A stretch of DNA of 64,000 nt, from contig OZ021732.1 in the NCBI GenBank assembly GCA_963978545.1, forward strand, positions 44,216,059 to 44,280,058, written 5' to 3'. The number at the start of each line of letters is the position of its first letter. Position 1 is the stretch's first letter. The position numbers were made by a program, and so were the translations under genes. Source of the stretch: Linyphia triangularis. Lineage: Eukaryota > Arthropoda > Arachnida > Araneae > Linyphiidae. Below are positions 28,985 through 41,200 of the stretch, in pieces. A model generated the notes under the pieces. That model was given only the letters and a program-made list of their open reading frames with translations. It ran no database searches and was not told where the DNA came from.

Positions 28985-30134
28985 TATCTTGAATTAATCT
29001 TTGATAGTTTTCAAAAGTCATCTACTATACGGTCTCTTAAAGTGAGCGTTTCTTACATTTTCGCTAAAAAATCGAGAACTAAAAGTCAAAATGAAAAGAA
29101 AAAAAATTGTGGTGGCGTTTCAGACCATGGTGAATCTAATGAAAGCAAAAAAAATACATGTTTCTATTCAAAAAATTGTTTTAATTGTTTTATAAATTAA
29201 TAATTAATTATTAAAAAAGAAATTGATGCAAAAGTTGCTTGCTATTTATGTTTGGTCATTTACAAACTATCTTTTGAAAAAAAAAAAAAAAAAAAAATTA
29301 CTGAAATATATTAATTATTTAAGTATTTATGGCCAAAAAACCAATTTTTTTATTTAACATTAATTTATCATTTAAATTACAAACCATTCATTAGAAAATT
29401 ACGAATTTTTGTATTTCGACATTTTTTTGGATGCTGAATCCAAATATGGGATAATATTATGAGGTTGCTATTGAACTTTTTAAAGTTTGGTTCTGTTTTA
29501 ATATGTAGATGACCCCTCATGACAAAAAAAACTAAATGTAATTATTAAAAACCTTTCACGATTTACAACGGTACCTTTTGTTTGCTATTTCAAGAATTAG
29601 AGCACAAGATATAGCCATCGTTCTGATTTTTTTTTGGGTACTGTACCTGTAATTGGTCGTCATTTTTGTATTTGTATTTTAAAGACATTTACTGTATAAA
29701 CATATCACACTGCTGGTATAAGTATGACAACTGCTATTGAAATTCAATTTCAATTGAATCAATTTTCGGTTAGGAAAGCGGCTACAAATGAAATACTGCA
29801 TAGAGAGAATACTGCGAAAATCAAGACATCACAGATTTTAGTATTAAACTATAGAATGAAATTATGGAAAATCCATCCATAGCTAGTATATTCAGATGTC
29901 TAACTCTGTAGGGATATTTACGTTTTCATAAAATTGTTGTTTTTCTTTATGTTCTACTCTAGTCTTTTACTGATTGATGTTTGACTTGAAACATACGACC
30001 AAGGAAAGTAAATTAGCTTGACCTTTAGCCAATCGACGATTTGAGACATTTAGTTAGGTCCGTTGTATAGCTGGTGTGTTTGGAAGAGAAATTAAAACAT
30101 GTACTTTATGGAGACTTTATTCCAACCCTAGTAG

Positions 30135-30309
30135 CGCCGACCAAACGGTATAGTGGTTAGCGTGCTAGATTCTAGACCGCGAGTTCTAGATTCTAGACCG
30201 CATGGGTGTTTGTAAATGTATGTTGGCTTGTCTAATGACGAATGTTTCGGCGCATTATAGCCCTCGTTTTGCTGACGGCGCCAGATAATCTGAAAACAAC
30301 CAACCAACC
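30135..30309 (+). mobile_element. tRNA-derived SINE with AACC tail and 11 bp target duplication
   Basis: The 5' part CCGACCAAACGGTATAGTGGTTAGC resembles a tRNA D-arm/A-box (TAGTGGTTAG), followed by a degenerate B-box region (AGTTCTAGATTC). The tail is (AACC)n. An exact 11 bp duplication aaccctagtag lies at 30124-30134 and 30310-30320. There is no coding potential, as expected for a SINE. Confidence 0.85.
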
Positions 30310-30320
30310 AACCCTAGTAG

Positions 30321-30903
30321 CTCACAGAAGGGGAGATTTTCATCATTGATTAGACCCAATTATTCACTCACACCTCACAAATGAAATAAAAAAATTATTG
30401 CTGCTGTTGTCTACATGACTGAACGTTATTTATCTGCTTTTGCATTTTTTGAATTCTAATAAATATTTAACCCCGGCTTTTAACATCATAAAAGATCCAA
30501 CTCATGCACTGAGTGTAGCATACGACGGCCCGCGCAGAAAGAGAGCATTTACAATACCTCATATTTCCGTTATGTGTTGTCATATATGGCTTGTGCATAC
30601 AATTTTCAGTAAAGAGCCTACTCCAACTTTCATTCAAAAAGATAAAATAGTGTTTGGTATAAACATGTGTGTACTGTAGATTCTTCCATGCTATTGAAAG
30701 ATTATGAGAGTCTTTTTAAAGACTTTAAAAGCTAATAAGAATAATTTACAACACTCGTATAATATACAAACAACATATAGTAGAGGCGGCCCTTGGTTGA
30801 AATTGTTAGTGCAGCCAGAAACATGCGACATCTCCCCCCCCCCCCCCCACTCCAACCACACACACACTTTCCAAAATCATATACAATCATACTTTAACTA
30901 TGC

Positions 30904-30934
<31 letters not shown>

Positions 30935-33752
30935 TCACTTAAAAATCGGATTTGATTTTTTTTTTTTTACTTAAAAGTACATATTAGTAATGATGTTAAG
31001 GGGGAAAATTCAGTTTTATTCAAAAATTAATTAACATTTAACTCGTTGTAATCAGCATATTTTTGAACAGTGGTTAGTAGAGTTTAAGACCAAGAAAAGA
31101 GTTACCAAGAAAAGAAATAATGGTTGAAAATTATTCGTAATATCATTCATTCTTAATGTTATGAACCACTATCTAGTTTCTAGAATATATAGTTTGTTTA
31201 ATAGAATTTTTTTAACGTTGAAAGTAGAAAAAAATCGCAATTTTTCTAAAAACTTGTGCATTTAAAAATCTAGCAAAATTTATTTTCTTTTCCAATCAAT
31301 TCGACTGAGGTTCAAAACAACTCATAGTTAACGCAGATTTGAATTCTCAAATCATTTTTCAAAAAGATTATATCAAACTTTAGTTATCACTGTTTAAATG
31401 AAGTATCACGTGCCAAAAACACGATTTTTGAAATAATGAATTTAAAATATTCAAATTTATTTTCAGAACAAAATAGTACTTCAAACTAAGAAAATAACTC
31501 TCTGGCCTTCAGATGATACCACATTATCTAGCAAAAATTCCATCTAGAGATTATTTTAAAGCAGACATTCTCAAAGCAGCCGAAGTCGGAAAATAGCTGA
31601 TCTGGCTGCCTCGCTACACATTACGTGGAGGGAAGGATCGAAGGTTCTAATTGGATTCCATTGGTTATCATGGCAACGTCGCGGCCGAAACACGTTTCAG
31701 AAATACACGGCTGCTGTTCGGAAGAAGATCACCTTGATTGAAAGCGCTTTTTCCCCTCATGAATTGAGTATTGAGGCAAGAAGTTTGCTGTTTAACGGAT
31801 TTTTGTACACTTATCGTAGAAGTTGGATCTTCATTTTAGTAAATTGTAAAACATGTAATTTTAGTTTTGAACTAATAAATTTAGATGCAGCCCGGCTGCA
31901 CTAGCTGTAGTGCGCGAGCCGCCACTGACATATAAGGGAAATACTTTGTTAAGATAGTTTTCTTACGATATTACTTTTACTGGTTGATAGTGATTGAAAT
32001 CACAAAAAATGTGCGATATTTCGTTTAGAAATTATTTTAAGTTACAAGAGGTACACATGCACCCATATAGCATATACCTTTAACAGAATAGTTTTTTTTT
32101 AATTATTATTATTTTCTTAGAGTCATGGTTACTCGAAGGGTGTACTGCTTAAAAGCATTTGCAACACAAGTCGTAAATTTTTGTGCTCGATCAGTTGACG
32201 GAACATCAACAATAGAGCTACAACTTCACTCTCCACATTCATACTATATAAATATAAGAATAATGACGAATTTTAGGCACTACAACCACCATTATTCCAA
32301 AAGCTGATATTTTGGCTGAAGTAAAGGCTCGAAGACTGTCAATCTCACCATCAGAGTTCAGTTCGTAACGTCTTTGGAAAATAACGATTCCCTACAGTAC
32401 CAACATACAAGGTGTATAAACACAATATACTACGCACATCAAGAAAACTAAACCAAACACTTTGTTTAATTCTAACCGGTGAAGCGAAATAGGCATACTA
32501 TTTAGTAGTTATAAGATTTTTAACTATCGAGCATACAAAAGCAGAAATTTTCATTTAAAAAATTAGATTAAAAATTAAGCATAATTATTTTATTTTTTAT
32601 TTTTTCTCTTTCTGATTCTTTCGACAGTTGTTTTTTCGTTTTTACGTTAGTAAATTTACTCGTATCGGTTAAACCACGTTTTTTACATTATTATTTTTTC
32701 CCCTTTATTTGATCCTAAACTATAAGTTAAGTAAGAAAATGAAGAATTTCTTTCTTGGGAGCTATATTTTCATTTTCGATCCACTGCTTCAGAATTAAAC
32801 AGGAAAGTTAAAGTATTTTTAACACATTTAAAGAAGCACAACACTCATCGCTTGGCCTTATCCATTCACATTCTAACACAGGCATCAGATCCCACCATCT
32901 CCTAATATAAATGTAATAAGAGGACTTTCAATTTTCTTTTTTTCACCCATACATCATTAGAATTGAAGTGACACGAATGCGCCTAACTATGAGTTATCCA
33001 ACGGTTGAACCAAATATTTGTGGATGAATTTCAGACAACAAATTTGTATGATTCTTAATGAACGTGAACCAGAATACCCATACATCAACTTCACGGCAAC
33101 TATCTACATTTTTTAAAAACAAAACTTTGGTCTGCTGATACGTAAAGTAGGGTGTATCGATTTTTTTTTTTTTTTTTTTCAGAATTTCAAATCCTACCTA
33201 TGGGGAAAAGAGGTTCTATGGTATATATTACGCAGAAAATAATATAAAAAATTACATTTTAAGTTCCATACCGACGCAAGGAGGATGAAGTTTAGGTATT
33301 TGAGCTTTTTTATAGCAAAAAGTCCAAGTGATTTTTGTTTAAGTGAAACAGGCCTTTAGTTCCTTAAAATGTTTATTGAAATGAGATGACATAGACTAAT
33401 TGGTTACAGGAAAAAAAGCTTTAGGTACATATAGTAGCATCTTATTAAATCAAGAAAAACCTAAAAATTCTTCGAAATTACAGTGGATGGTAATCACGTT
33501 TGGTGTTGAGAACTGGCTTGAGGTTTCGTGATTTTAGGACCCTTTGATAGTAGGTAGTATTGGCCGTAGAAATGATTGCTGGATTTACTATTTCTTTTGA
33601 AATCATGACGTCACTCAATCGTTCTGTCACATTCTCCCATTCAATCAAGTACACATAATCTGTCGCACAAGGGTCAAAAGTTGATATGTTTAAGATACGG
33701 ATATTATTCGCTAAAAGGGTTTGGGTTGCAGCAGACCGTCTGACTTTGCGTT
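30321..33752. other. Noncoding stretch, no gene identified
   Basis: Low-complexity runs (C-run near 30837, T-runs near 30905 and 33160) and a GC-richer patch near 31590-31720 and 31885-31930 are visible. Short frames at 30440-30679 and 32125-32307 have no recognisable motif. Confidence 0.5.
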
Positions 33753-34546
33753 CATGGGTGCCCCCATGAGGGTGCAAGGAGGTGCACCTGCACCCCCCCC
33801 CCCCTTCCTAGTTCTTGAAAATTAAAAAAAAAAAAAAAAACCGAGGGAAAAGATGTAAATTCCAAGATAAAAAAAGCACAAATGCCGTTATTTATACTTT
33901 TATGTTACAATGATTATTTTTTTTTTCTTCCTATTAATTTAATCTTTTGTTTCTTTCCTATGTCGCTTTGTATAGCTACTTGCGTGATGATTTTCTGGCG
34001 CTTGTTGTCTATGATTATTAGAGGCTGATGAGTAAAAGTATTTATTCCTTTTATTATGTAGTGTGTAGTTTCCTGTGTAGTTCTCAAAATTCTAGGAAAA
34101 TGTTTTGTTTCTTAAGTCATCAGATATACTATCTTGAAATCAATTTTTAGAATTCAATTGAACAAATTCCAACACTGCCTTCGAGTTTCATTTTGAATTT
34201 TTTTTCATTGTATCCGAAACTTGGAAGAAATAAAAAAAAGTTACTCGTCTGTATTTTTGCATCTTCGAGTTCCTCTATTCTAAACACTGTCTCTTAAATG
34301 CCGTGAGTAGATCTAGTTGGATGATAAAAAAAATCGTTAAAAATATATATTTCAATATTTTTACTGTTTTGTAATTTTTTTCTTTAAGATGGTTACGCTT
34401 TCAAAAATATATAACATGAATTTTAACTATTCTTAAAGAGTATAATTTATAATGCATAATTATTAATAATATTTCTAAAAAAATTAATGATTTTGATAAA
34501 AATCTAGAATTGCACCCCCTTGCAAATATTCTTGGGGGCGCCCATG
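33753..34546. mobile_element. Nonautonomous hAT-type element with perfect 8 bp duplication
   Basis: The left end CATGGGTGCCCCCATGAGGG and the right end, inverted, CATGGGCGCCCCCAAGAATA are terminal inverted repeats. The 8 bp sequence tttgcgtt is repeated exactly at 33745-33752 and 34547-34554. The interior is AT-rich with no transposase. Confidence 0.87.
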
Positions 34547-34617
34547 TTTGCGTTACTTAAAAATTCTTTGGAGGATTGATTCCCGTATGTTATTTCTGTT
34601 GCCAGCTAGTATTGATG

Positions 34618-35071
34618 TCAGGATATTTTCAGGAAGGTCATTTTCAAGAAGACTTCCACTGATTTGCATCCATTGAAGTATAAACCAAGCTGGTCATAAT
34701 CTTCTACAACAGACTGAGAGGACATATTGGCTCTTGCCTTTATTCTCACGCCGAATTTTCTTTCTATCAACAACGTTCGGCACATTGCTTTGTGAGATAA
34801 AACCTGCATCTTCAAGCGCAGCTGACCCGATGGCAGTGAGTTCCTGGTCGGAAATGCCAAAGCGGTCCAATGTTACAACGACTGGAAATTTTGTCATAAC
34901 AGGTATGACGTCGTCAACGTTTTGGGTTCCGTTTTCAATGATAAATGATGGTGTAGAAAAGTCAATATGCTCGTACATCCGACGATTCCGTTCACATCCA
35001 TCATTCAAATCCATTGAACTGAAACAATCTATCAGTGTTTTGTTTCTCTTCCTATATCGCTCTAGCTTCAA
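34618..35071 (-). pseudogene. Broken ORF of a repetitive uncharacterised arthropod protein family
   Basis: The minus-strand frame 34694-35071 contains FPVVVTLDRFGISDQELTAI, then a V-D-R-K-K-I-R-R-E stretch. It resembles the LDRxxVSDRxA...INRSSIRRxR pattern of a multicopy protein family seen in aphid and spider genomes. The neighbouring frame 34618-34860 continues with YDQLGLYFNGCKS, like the YFDGRKD region of the same family, so a frameshift near 34700-34860 is likely. The 3' part is missing and an hAT element lies 64 bp away. Function of the family is unknown to me. Confidence 0.5.
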
Positions 35072-37988
35072 TTTTCATTTCGCGATCTTAGTTTTTTGGA
35101 GTGTGACTTTCCGATTCAGTGACCTGATTACCATTTTTTTTTCTTTTCAGTTAATTGATTTAATAGAAATTCTCGCTCGTGCATTTGTACACTGCGTTAT
35201 TTCTTATTGTAGCAACTTTCAAAGTATTTACAAATACATGTAGATATATCAAACATTTGCCTTCTTTAGGAAAGTATCAAATTGCTTGCCATAGCTTTCA
35301 ATTTTATTTTCTATAGTTTTGAAAGCCCGATATCTGCCGTGGTATGAAGTTATTTTTCTCAAAATGTTGTAGTGGTTAATTATTGGTATTAAAACTCTTT
35401 TCCCAAGTCTCTTCTAACTTACTTGCATTTTATTTACACGCGGAGAAAAGTGTATATAAATACACTGTTTCTTGCTTCTCTTTTGGAATGCCAAATATAC
35501 GCACTTTATTTCGTTTTAGTACGTAGGAAGCATATTCTTTGGCATATCACAGCCTGACCCAAATATAGGACAAATCATGTATTTTCTTTACAACAGTACT
35601 CACTGATCAGGCATCCAATTCCGTAAGCCGCTGACAACTGCATTAAAGGGTTGTAGGACTGATTCAACGGTGATGTGGGGTGAGGGAGTTGGGTAAAAAA
35701 AAAGTTGTTGATGTACATTGTACTACTAACTATTAAGTAATCCTAATATTTTTAGGATTTATATTGTAAAAAAACAATTATTTATAGTGTAAAATCATCT
35801 AACCAAAATTAGGACTTTTTCCCATTATTTTAATGAAAATTCCACCCCCTTGCGGCAGTGTTAAATTTTAAAATTAATTTTTTTATATTATTTTCTCTTA
35901 ATATCCATATCATAGAACATCTTTTCCGCATAGGTAGGTTTTCTGATTAATAATAATTTTCTTTCTCCATAGAAGAGCGATCCATCTTACCGTACAGTTC
36001 TTAGTGTCCTTTTCCAGCGAATATCTCTACTACATTTTTAACGGAAAAACTAAGCAAAACATGAAAAAAATATATTTCGTTTCTTGAAATATTTATAACA
36101 CTGACTAAATAATTTGTTTGCGAATTTCTCTCTTCACCAAAGAAATTAACACACCTAAAGAGGTAGAAGTGAATAACTTTATAAGTTTTGTTTTCTGGAC
36201 AATCCAATAACCAACATGAAACAACAATTCGATTCCTACGAAAAATTGGCTGGTGTTACGACTCAAGATATTAGGTAAGTGTGAAGAATGTTGACATTCA
36301 CTATTAAAGGAATGGATGTTTTCTGATCGTGGAATTTAGCATTTATGAAGGTTTGCCAGATGTTTGGATTTTGAAAAATTAGGGTTTGAACAAAAAGTGT
36401 TGCCTTGTACCTTTCTGCAGATTATACAGGCTTCACGCATGTTATGTTTGAACACTGGCGAGTAATCAGGGGGAGGGATTTTAAGGTCAGAACTCCCCCT
36501 TGGAAACCCAACATTCCGGTGTTTAGATATAATTGAGTAAGAAACACTTAGCAATCGTAAATAATTTCAAAATAATACGTTTTTATTCTACCATTATTCA
36601 AGCAGAATTTGCCTATCGAATCGCACTAAAGTAACATTTAGGTCCAAGAACTTTGAAACAAATGACGTATTTTAAATCTCCAAGCACCAAAAATGATTAT
36701 GCATTATTTTTTGTTTACTTTAAGCCTAATATAAAGTGTTGCGTAAACAAAATGTTAAAAAACGGATGCTGGCGTTTTTCAAATGTTGTAATAGTGTTTC
36801 AGTGTTACATGTCTCTTTTGTCTTTAAGACGTTTTAAATATGTAATAAAATCAGCCTGATGTAAAAAAATTCTGTTTACCTAAAATATTTTTGATTCTCT
36901 AATTGAATTTAAACAAGCAAGAAAACATTCATATTGATTTATAAACCTGAAAATATGGATAATAAGGTAATTACATAAAATATATTCTCATGTTGGTTTG
37001 TTTTGTATAACTAAAAAACTGGTTAAAAAAACCCCACTTTAAAATTTTGTCATATGTAGAGGTGACAGATTATGAAAGTGCAAAAAATATTGATGACATG
37101 TGATAAATATGGGATGAGAATGTATTGCATGGAAGTTAAAGGTGTATTTTTTTTTTTTTTTTTTTTTTTTTTGCATACACGGAGAAATATTGGAGCAAAT
37201 TTAGAGGTTGATTGCGAACCCCTCCCACAGAATTTTTCTGGTTGCTCCAATGTTTGAAAATTGTTATAAATAATATATGTACAAAATTCTTGTTAATATT
37301 TTGATTAAAAAATTTCTATAATCTATTAAAAAACTGTCATCAATAATCTATTTGTAATTTCTTACATTAAGCAATTGCGACTTATTTTAAAAATCTATAA
37401 AAGTGAATTATTTAAAAAATTCATTTAAATAAAAATAGTTTAAGCACAGATTTTCCTCTGTTTAATTTTTCTAGTATTCATTGTTGATGGAATAATAAAA
37501 TATTGATTTTTATTTGTGAAATTTCATCCCGCTTCCTCGAAAAGAAAGAATCTGTAACGATGTTACCTAGCCTTCCCCACCTTTTTACCAAATTTTTTAA
37601 TATTTAGAGGATTGTGAACTGCCAATAAAAAGTTATGTCACTCTCTTTGAATCACATTATATAGAAACACAACGTTTATTTTAAATAGAATGACATAAAT
37701 TGTCATGGATTTTGTAGTTATTTCGACATACTGCTCTGTCAATTAATCTACTTCACTCCTGCAAAAAGCAGTTTGTTATGACGTCACCATACACAACATT
37801 TCTTACATTAAAATTTGCTGCTTGTTGTGATATTTACTCAACTCACTACCTAAAGCAGACACATTGGTTTTGATTTTTAATGATGCAACTTTTTCATTGC
37901 TGAAAGAATTGATTGTCGTGTTTAAAATGAAAATTTACGGAAACATATCTGACGACTACGAAATAATAAAAAATTGACGACTTTTTAC
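35072..37988. other. Intergenic stretch upstream of ELAC2
   Basis: No gene was seen. It should hold the ELAC2 promoter, but no clear TATA or initiator pattern was found before the first codon at 37989. A T-run lies at 37147-37172. Confidence 0.45.
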
Positions 37989-38260
37989 ATGGTCAGTTTC
38001 TTACGGCCTGCACATAAGGCATTTCTAAATCTTCATATCCTTAATTTCCCACGTGAGGTTTCATATTTTTCAAACATTAGCAGAAAAAGTAATACTAAAG
38101 GCATGTCTGAAGCAAAAAGAAATAGTATCGTAAAAGGGAATAAACTTAAAAATGCTTCGAAAAAGTCTCAGTTTCCTCCTAGTGAAATATATTTGACAGT
38201 GTTGGGAAATGGTTCCAGCTCATCTTCCAGGGCTCTTTATATGTTCACTGATCACGGAAA
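37989..38260 (+). CDS. ELAC2: ELAC2 exon 1
   Basis: It starts MVSFLRPAHKAFLNLHILNF, a basic amphipathic leader, then internal Met at 38103 (GMSEAKRNS), and ends in ALYMFTDHGK at GTAAGT in phase 2. Confidence 0.88.
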
Positions 38261-41200
38261 GTAAGTATACTTTTTGATAAAAAATACCTCGCCATTTTCA
38301 AGATTTTTTTTAAATTAAAATTGTTAAAATAATTCAGGAAAATCCAACCATGGAAAAGTTTTTGGATGTACTCCTAATTGTGTGATTCAAACGTTATTTG
38401 ATAGCAATTTAAAATTGTGAAATACCTATCTAGTTTAGCAATTCTTTACCTAAAGTTGATTGAAAAATTATGCAAAGTTGAGATGTGTTGATTAATGGAT
38501 GCAATTTCAAAGCGTTTGTTGATACATCTTAAGAATTGAAATCTAAAGTAAATATTTAATGTAATTACTAGCATAATCCATCTATGTATCGTTCACTAAA
38601 GAACTTTTGATCAGGTTCATATATAGACTTATATTTTGCCCAAGGTTAAAGGATTTAAAATTTGAACTTCCAAACTAAGCTTTTGCTTCTAAAAGTATAT
38701 CAGCTGCTTGAAAAAATATTCTTTATACCAAGCTATTTAGTTGAACAATTTCCTAATTGGAGTTAATCAGCTTTCAGTTCAGGAACATTTTTTGTCAAAT
38801 TCCATCAAAACAGCTGCATTCTAATGTGGCTGCAACAAAGTAAACAAATTTGGGGATGATAAACTAATGGAAACATTATAAAATGTGTGCATATTTTTTT
38901 AAATGTGCAAGTTCTGCAGATTTTTGTCTTCAGTTTTTTAAATATTTTTTATTTTATTCTTTATTATAGAGATTGATGGCTTTAATATGTTATAAGAATC
39001 ATAAAGAACACTCACTGCTAAATATTTATTTAGAAATTGGTGGCATTGTTTAGATCCTACTCCAAACTTTAACAATTTTGTTACTATGTAGCATAAAAGT
39101 ATTTTCATATTATAATTCTTTAGTAAATCTAATTCTGCTTTTTTTTTTTTTTTAATATTTACATGACATTTCTATTAAATTTATATATAAAATGAAAATA
39201 CAAACCTTTCTTTTGGTAGTATAATCAATTTCACATTTTTTTCTTTAAATGCTAAACAGTTCAACATCAAAATTGAAATAATAATTGAAGCAAATGGAAA
39301 ATTGAAAACAGTTGTCAGAATCTATAATCAGATGATATTTAAAGGGGAAACTAGTATTTTAAAATAAAACTATTACTGGAACTTTGCAATTTGGAATGTT
39401 TTTTTCCAAACAACAATATTAACGTTCGGTTTTTAAAAGTTGAAAAATTAATTTTTGGACAAAAAACAGGCTCCAGGAACCATAGTGTACTGCGCCAAAT
39501 TGGCTATTTTTGTTTACTCCAAGAGGATTTATACTGGCCTAATTTCTAAATTACTTGTGTCATGTGTTGAGCAACAGCCTGTATGTCTTGTCTTAACTTT
39601 TTTTTATATATTTTCCTAACACTCTTATATATTTTAATTTTCAGATATCTTTTCAACTGTGGAGAAGGAACTCAAAGATTAGCCAGTGAACACAAGTATT
39701 TAATTTTTTCTCACATTTTTTAAAGTTAATAGTTAATAAATATGACTTTTATGTGACAAAGTTTATTCTTCTTTCAGAATGAAACTATCAAAACTAGGCA
39801 ATGTTTTCATCACTCACAAATCTTGGGAGAATCTAGGAGGTTTATTAGGTACTTTAATTTTGGCCTTCTTTCAAGTTAATATCTTAACCCTTTCATGCAT
39901 GGCAAAACTTAAGGAAAAATTAGCTTTTTAGTGATTTTTTTTTTATGTATTCTTTTACAATTGTTTAATGTAGACCCCAACATTTTCGAATTACATATGA
40001 ATAGAATAAATTCCATTGTGATTTTTTTTTTTTACTTTTACTTACTCATTTGTTAAAATTACATACGATAAGAAAAGTATTACATTCGATCAAAAAAAAA
40101 TTTGCATTTTTACACGTTTTGGAACACAGTGGCCACAGAACCTGGAAATCAGGGAAATGTTATGGAACATTCTGATTATGGAAAAAATCAGGGAAATATC
40201 AGGGAGTTCTTTAAAATTTTACGAAAATCAGGGGAATTTTTTTTTGTTCTGAAGGCACGTTTCCCCATTCATCCATATTTTGGTGTCATTTCCCCGGAAA
40301 ATTGTTGTGGTAATCATTAGAAGTGTAATGTTATGGAATAATTTAAACTTTTCATTACCACCAAAACTACTGTAAAAAAGTTAGCATATTATCCCTTTAG
40401 CATACATGTTCTATTTGATCAGGGTGTCTACACATCTGGAAAAGTTGGGGAAATTTCAAAAAAAGTTTGCCTTAAAATCAGCGAATTTTTTAGAAATCTA
40501 TCAGGGAACTTTTTTCCTAAATTTTGTGGCCACCCTGTGGAATGTGCTGAGTTAAAAAAAGTAGTCCTGGAAAAATTTCTGTTTGTCTGTGGTCATCTTA
40601 ACTCCCGAATGGAATGAACTATGATGTTCAACTTTTGTATACAGTTAGTGATTGTGCATGCACACAAGGTAGTTGCCATTGAAAAATCTGTTTTTCAGGT
40701 ATAGCCAAAAAATGGCTGTGATGACTTTGATCAAAATCACTGTGGTAATGCCTTTTAAGGTTTGGTAAACATACCCACCTCCAAAATTTACGCATATATA
40801 CTATTAAGACGTAAAAAATTAAAAAACGAATGCATTTGAGTCAGAGTTTTTTTTTTTTTTAGCATCTCCCATCAACGACTGTTTCTCCTTTGGAAGAATA
40901 ATGTAATATTTATTGGAAAAACATATCACCAATTTTGCCATTTTGCAGTGTTTTTACAACTTATTTTTGCAATGTAATAATTATCGCCCAACAGGCAATT
41001 TAAAATAATGAAAATATTTGAGAAAGAAATTGTAAATTAAACCTAACCATAGCAAATTTAAGTGCAGTGATCAGCATTAAGTATGATTGAAAGTTGTCAG
41101 ATGTTCCACACCCCTAGTTAATATTAGTGCCCAACATTCATAAAAGAAATGGTGTTTTAATTTTGTACATTAATATGAAATTGCTGATATATTGAACTTA

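Noticed and set aside
33478..33777. 99-codon minus-strand frame
   Set aside because: No motif recognised, and its start lies inside the hAT terminus, so the full frame cannot be native. Possibly part of an older repeat.
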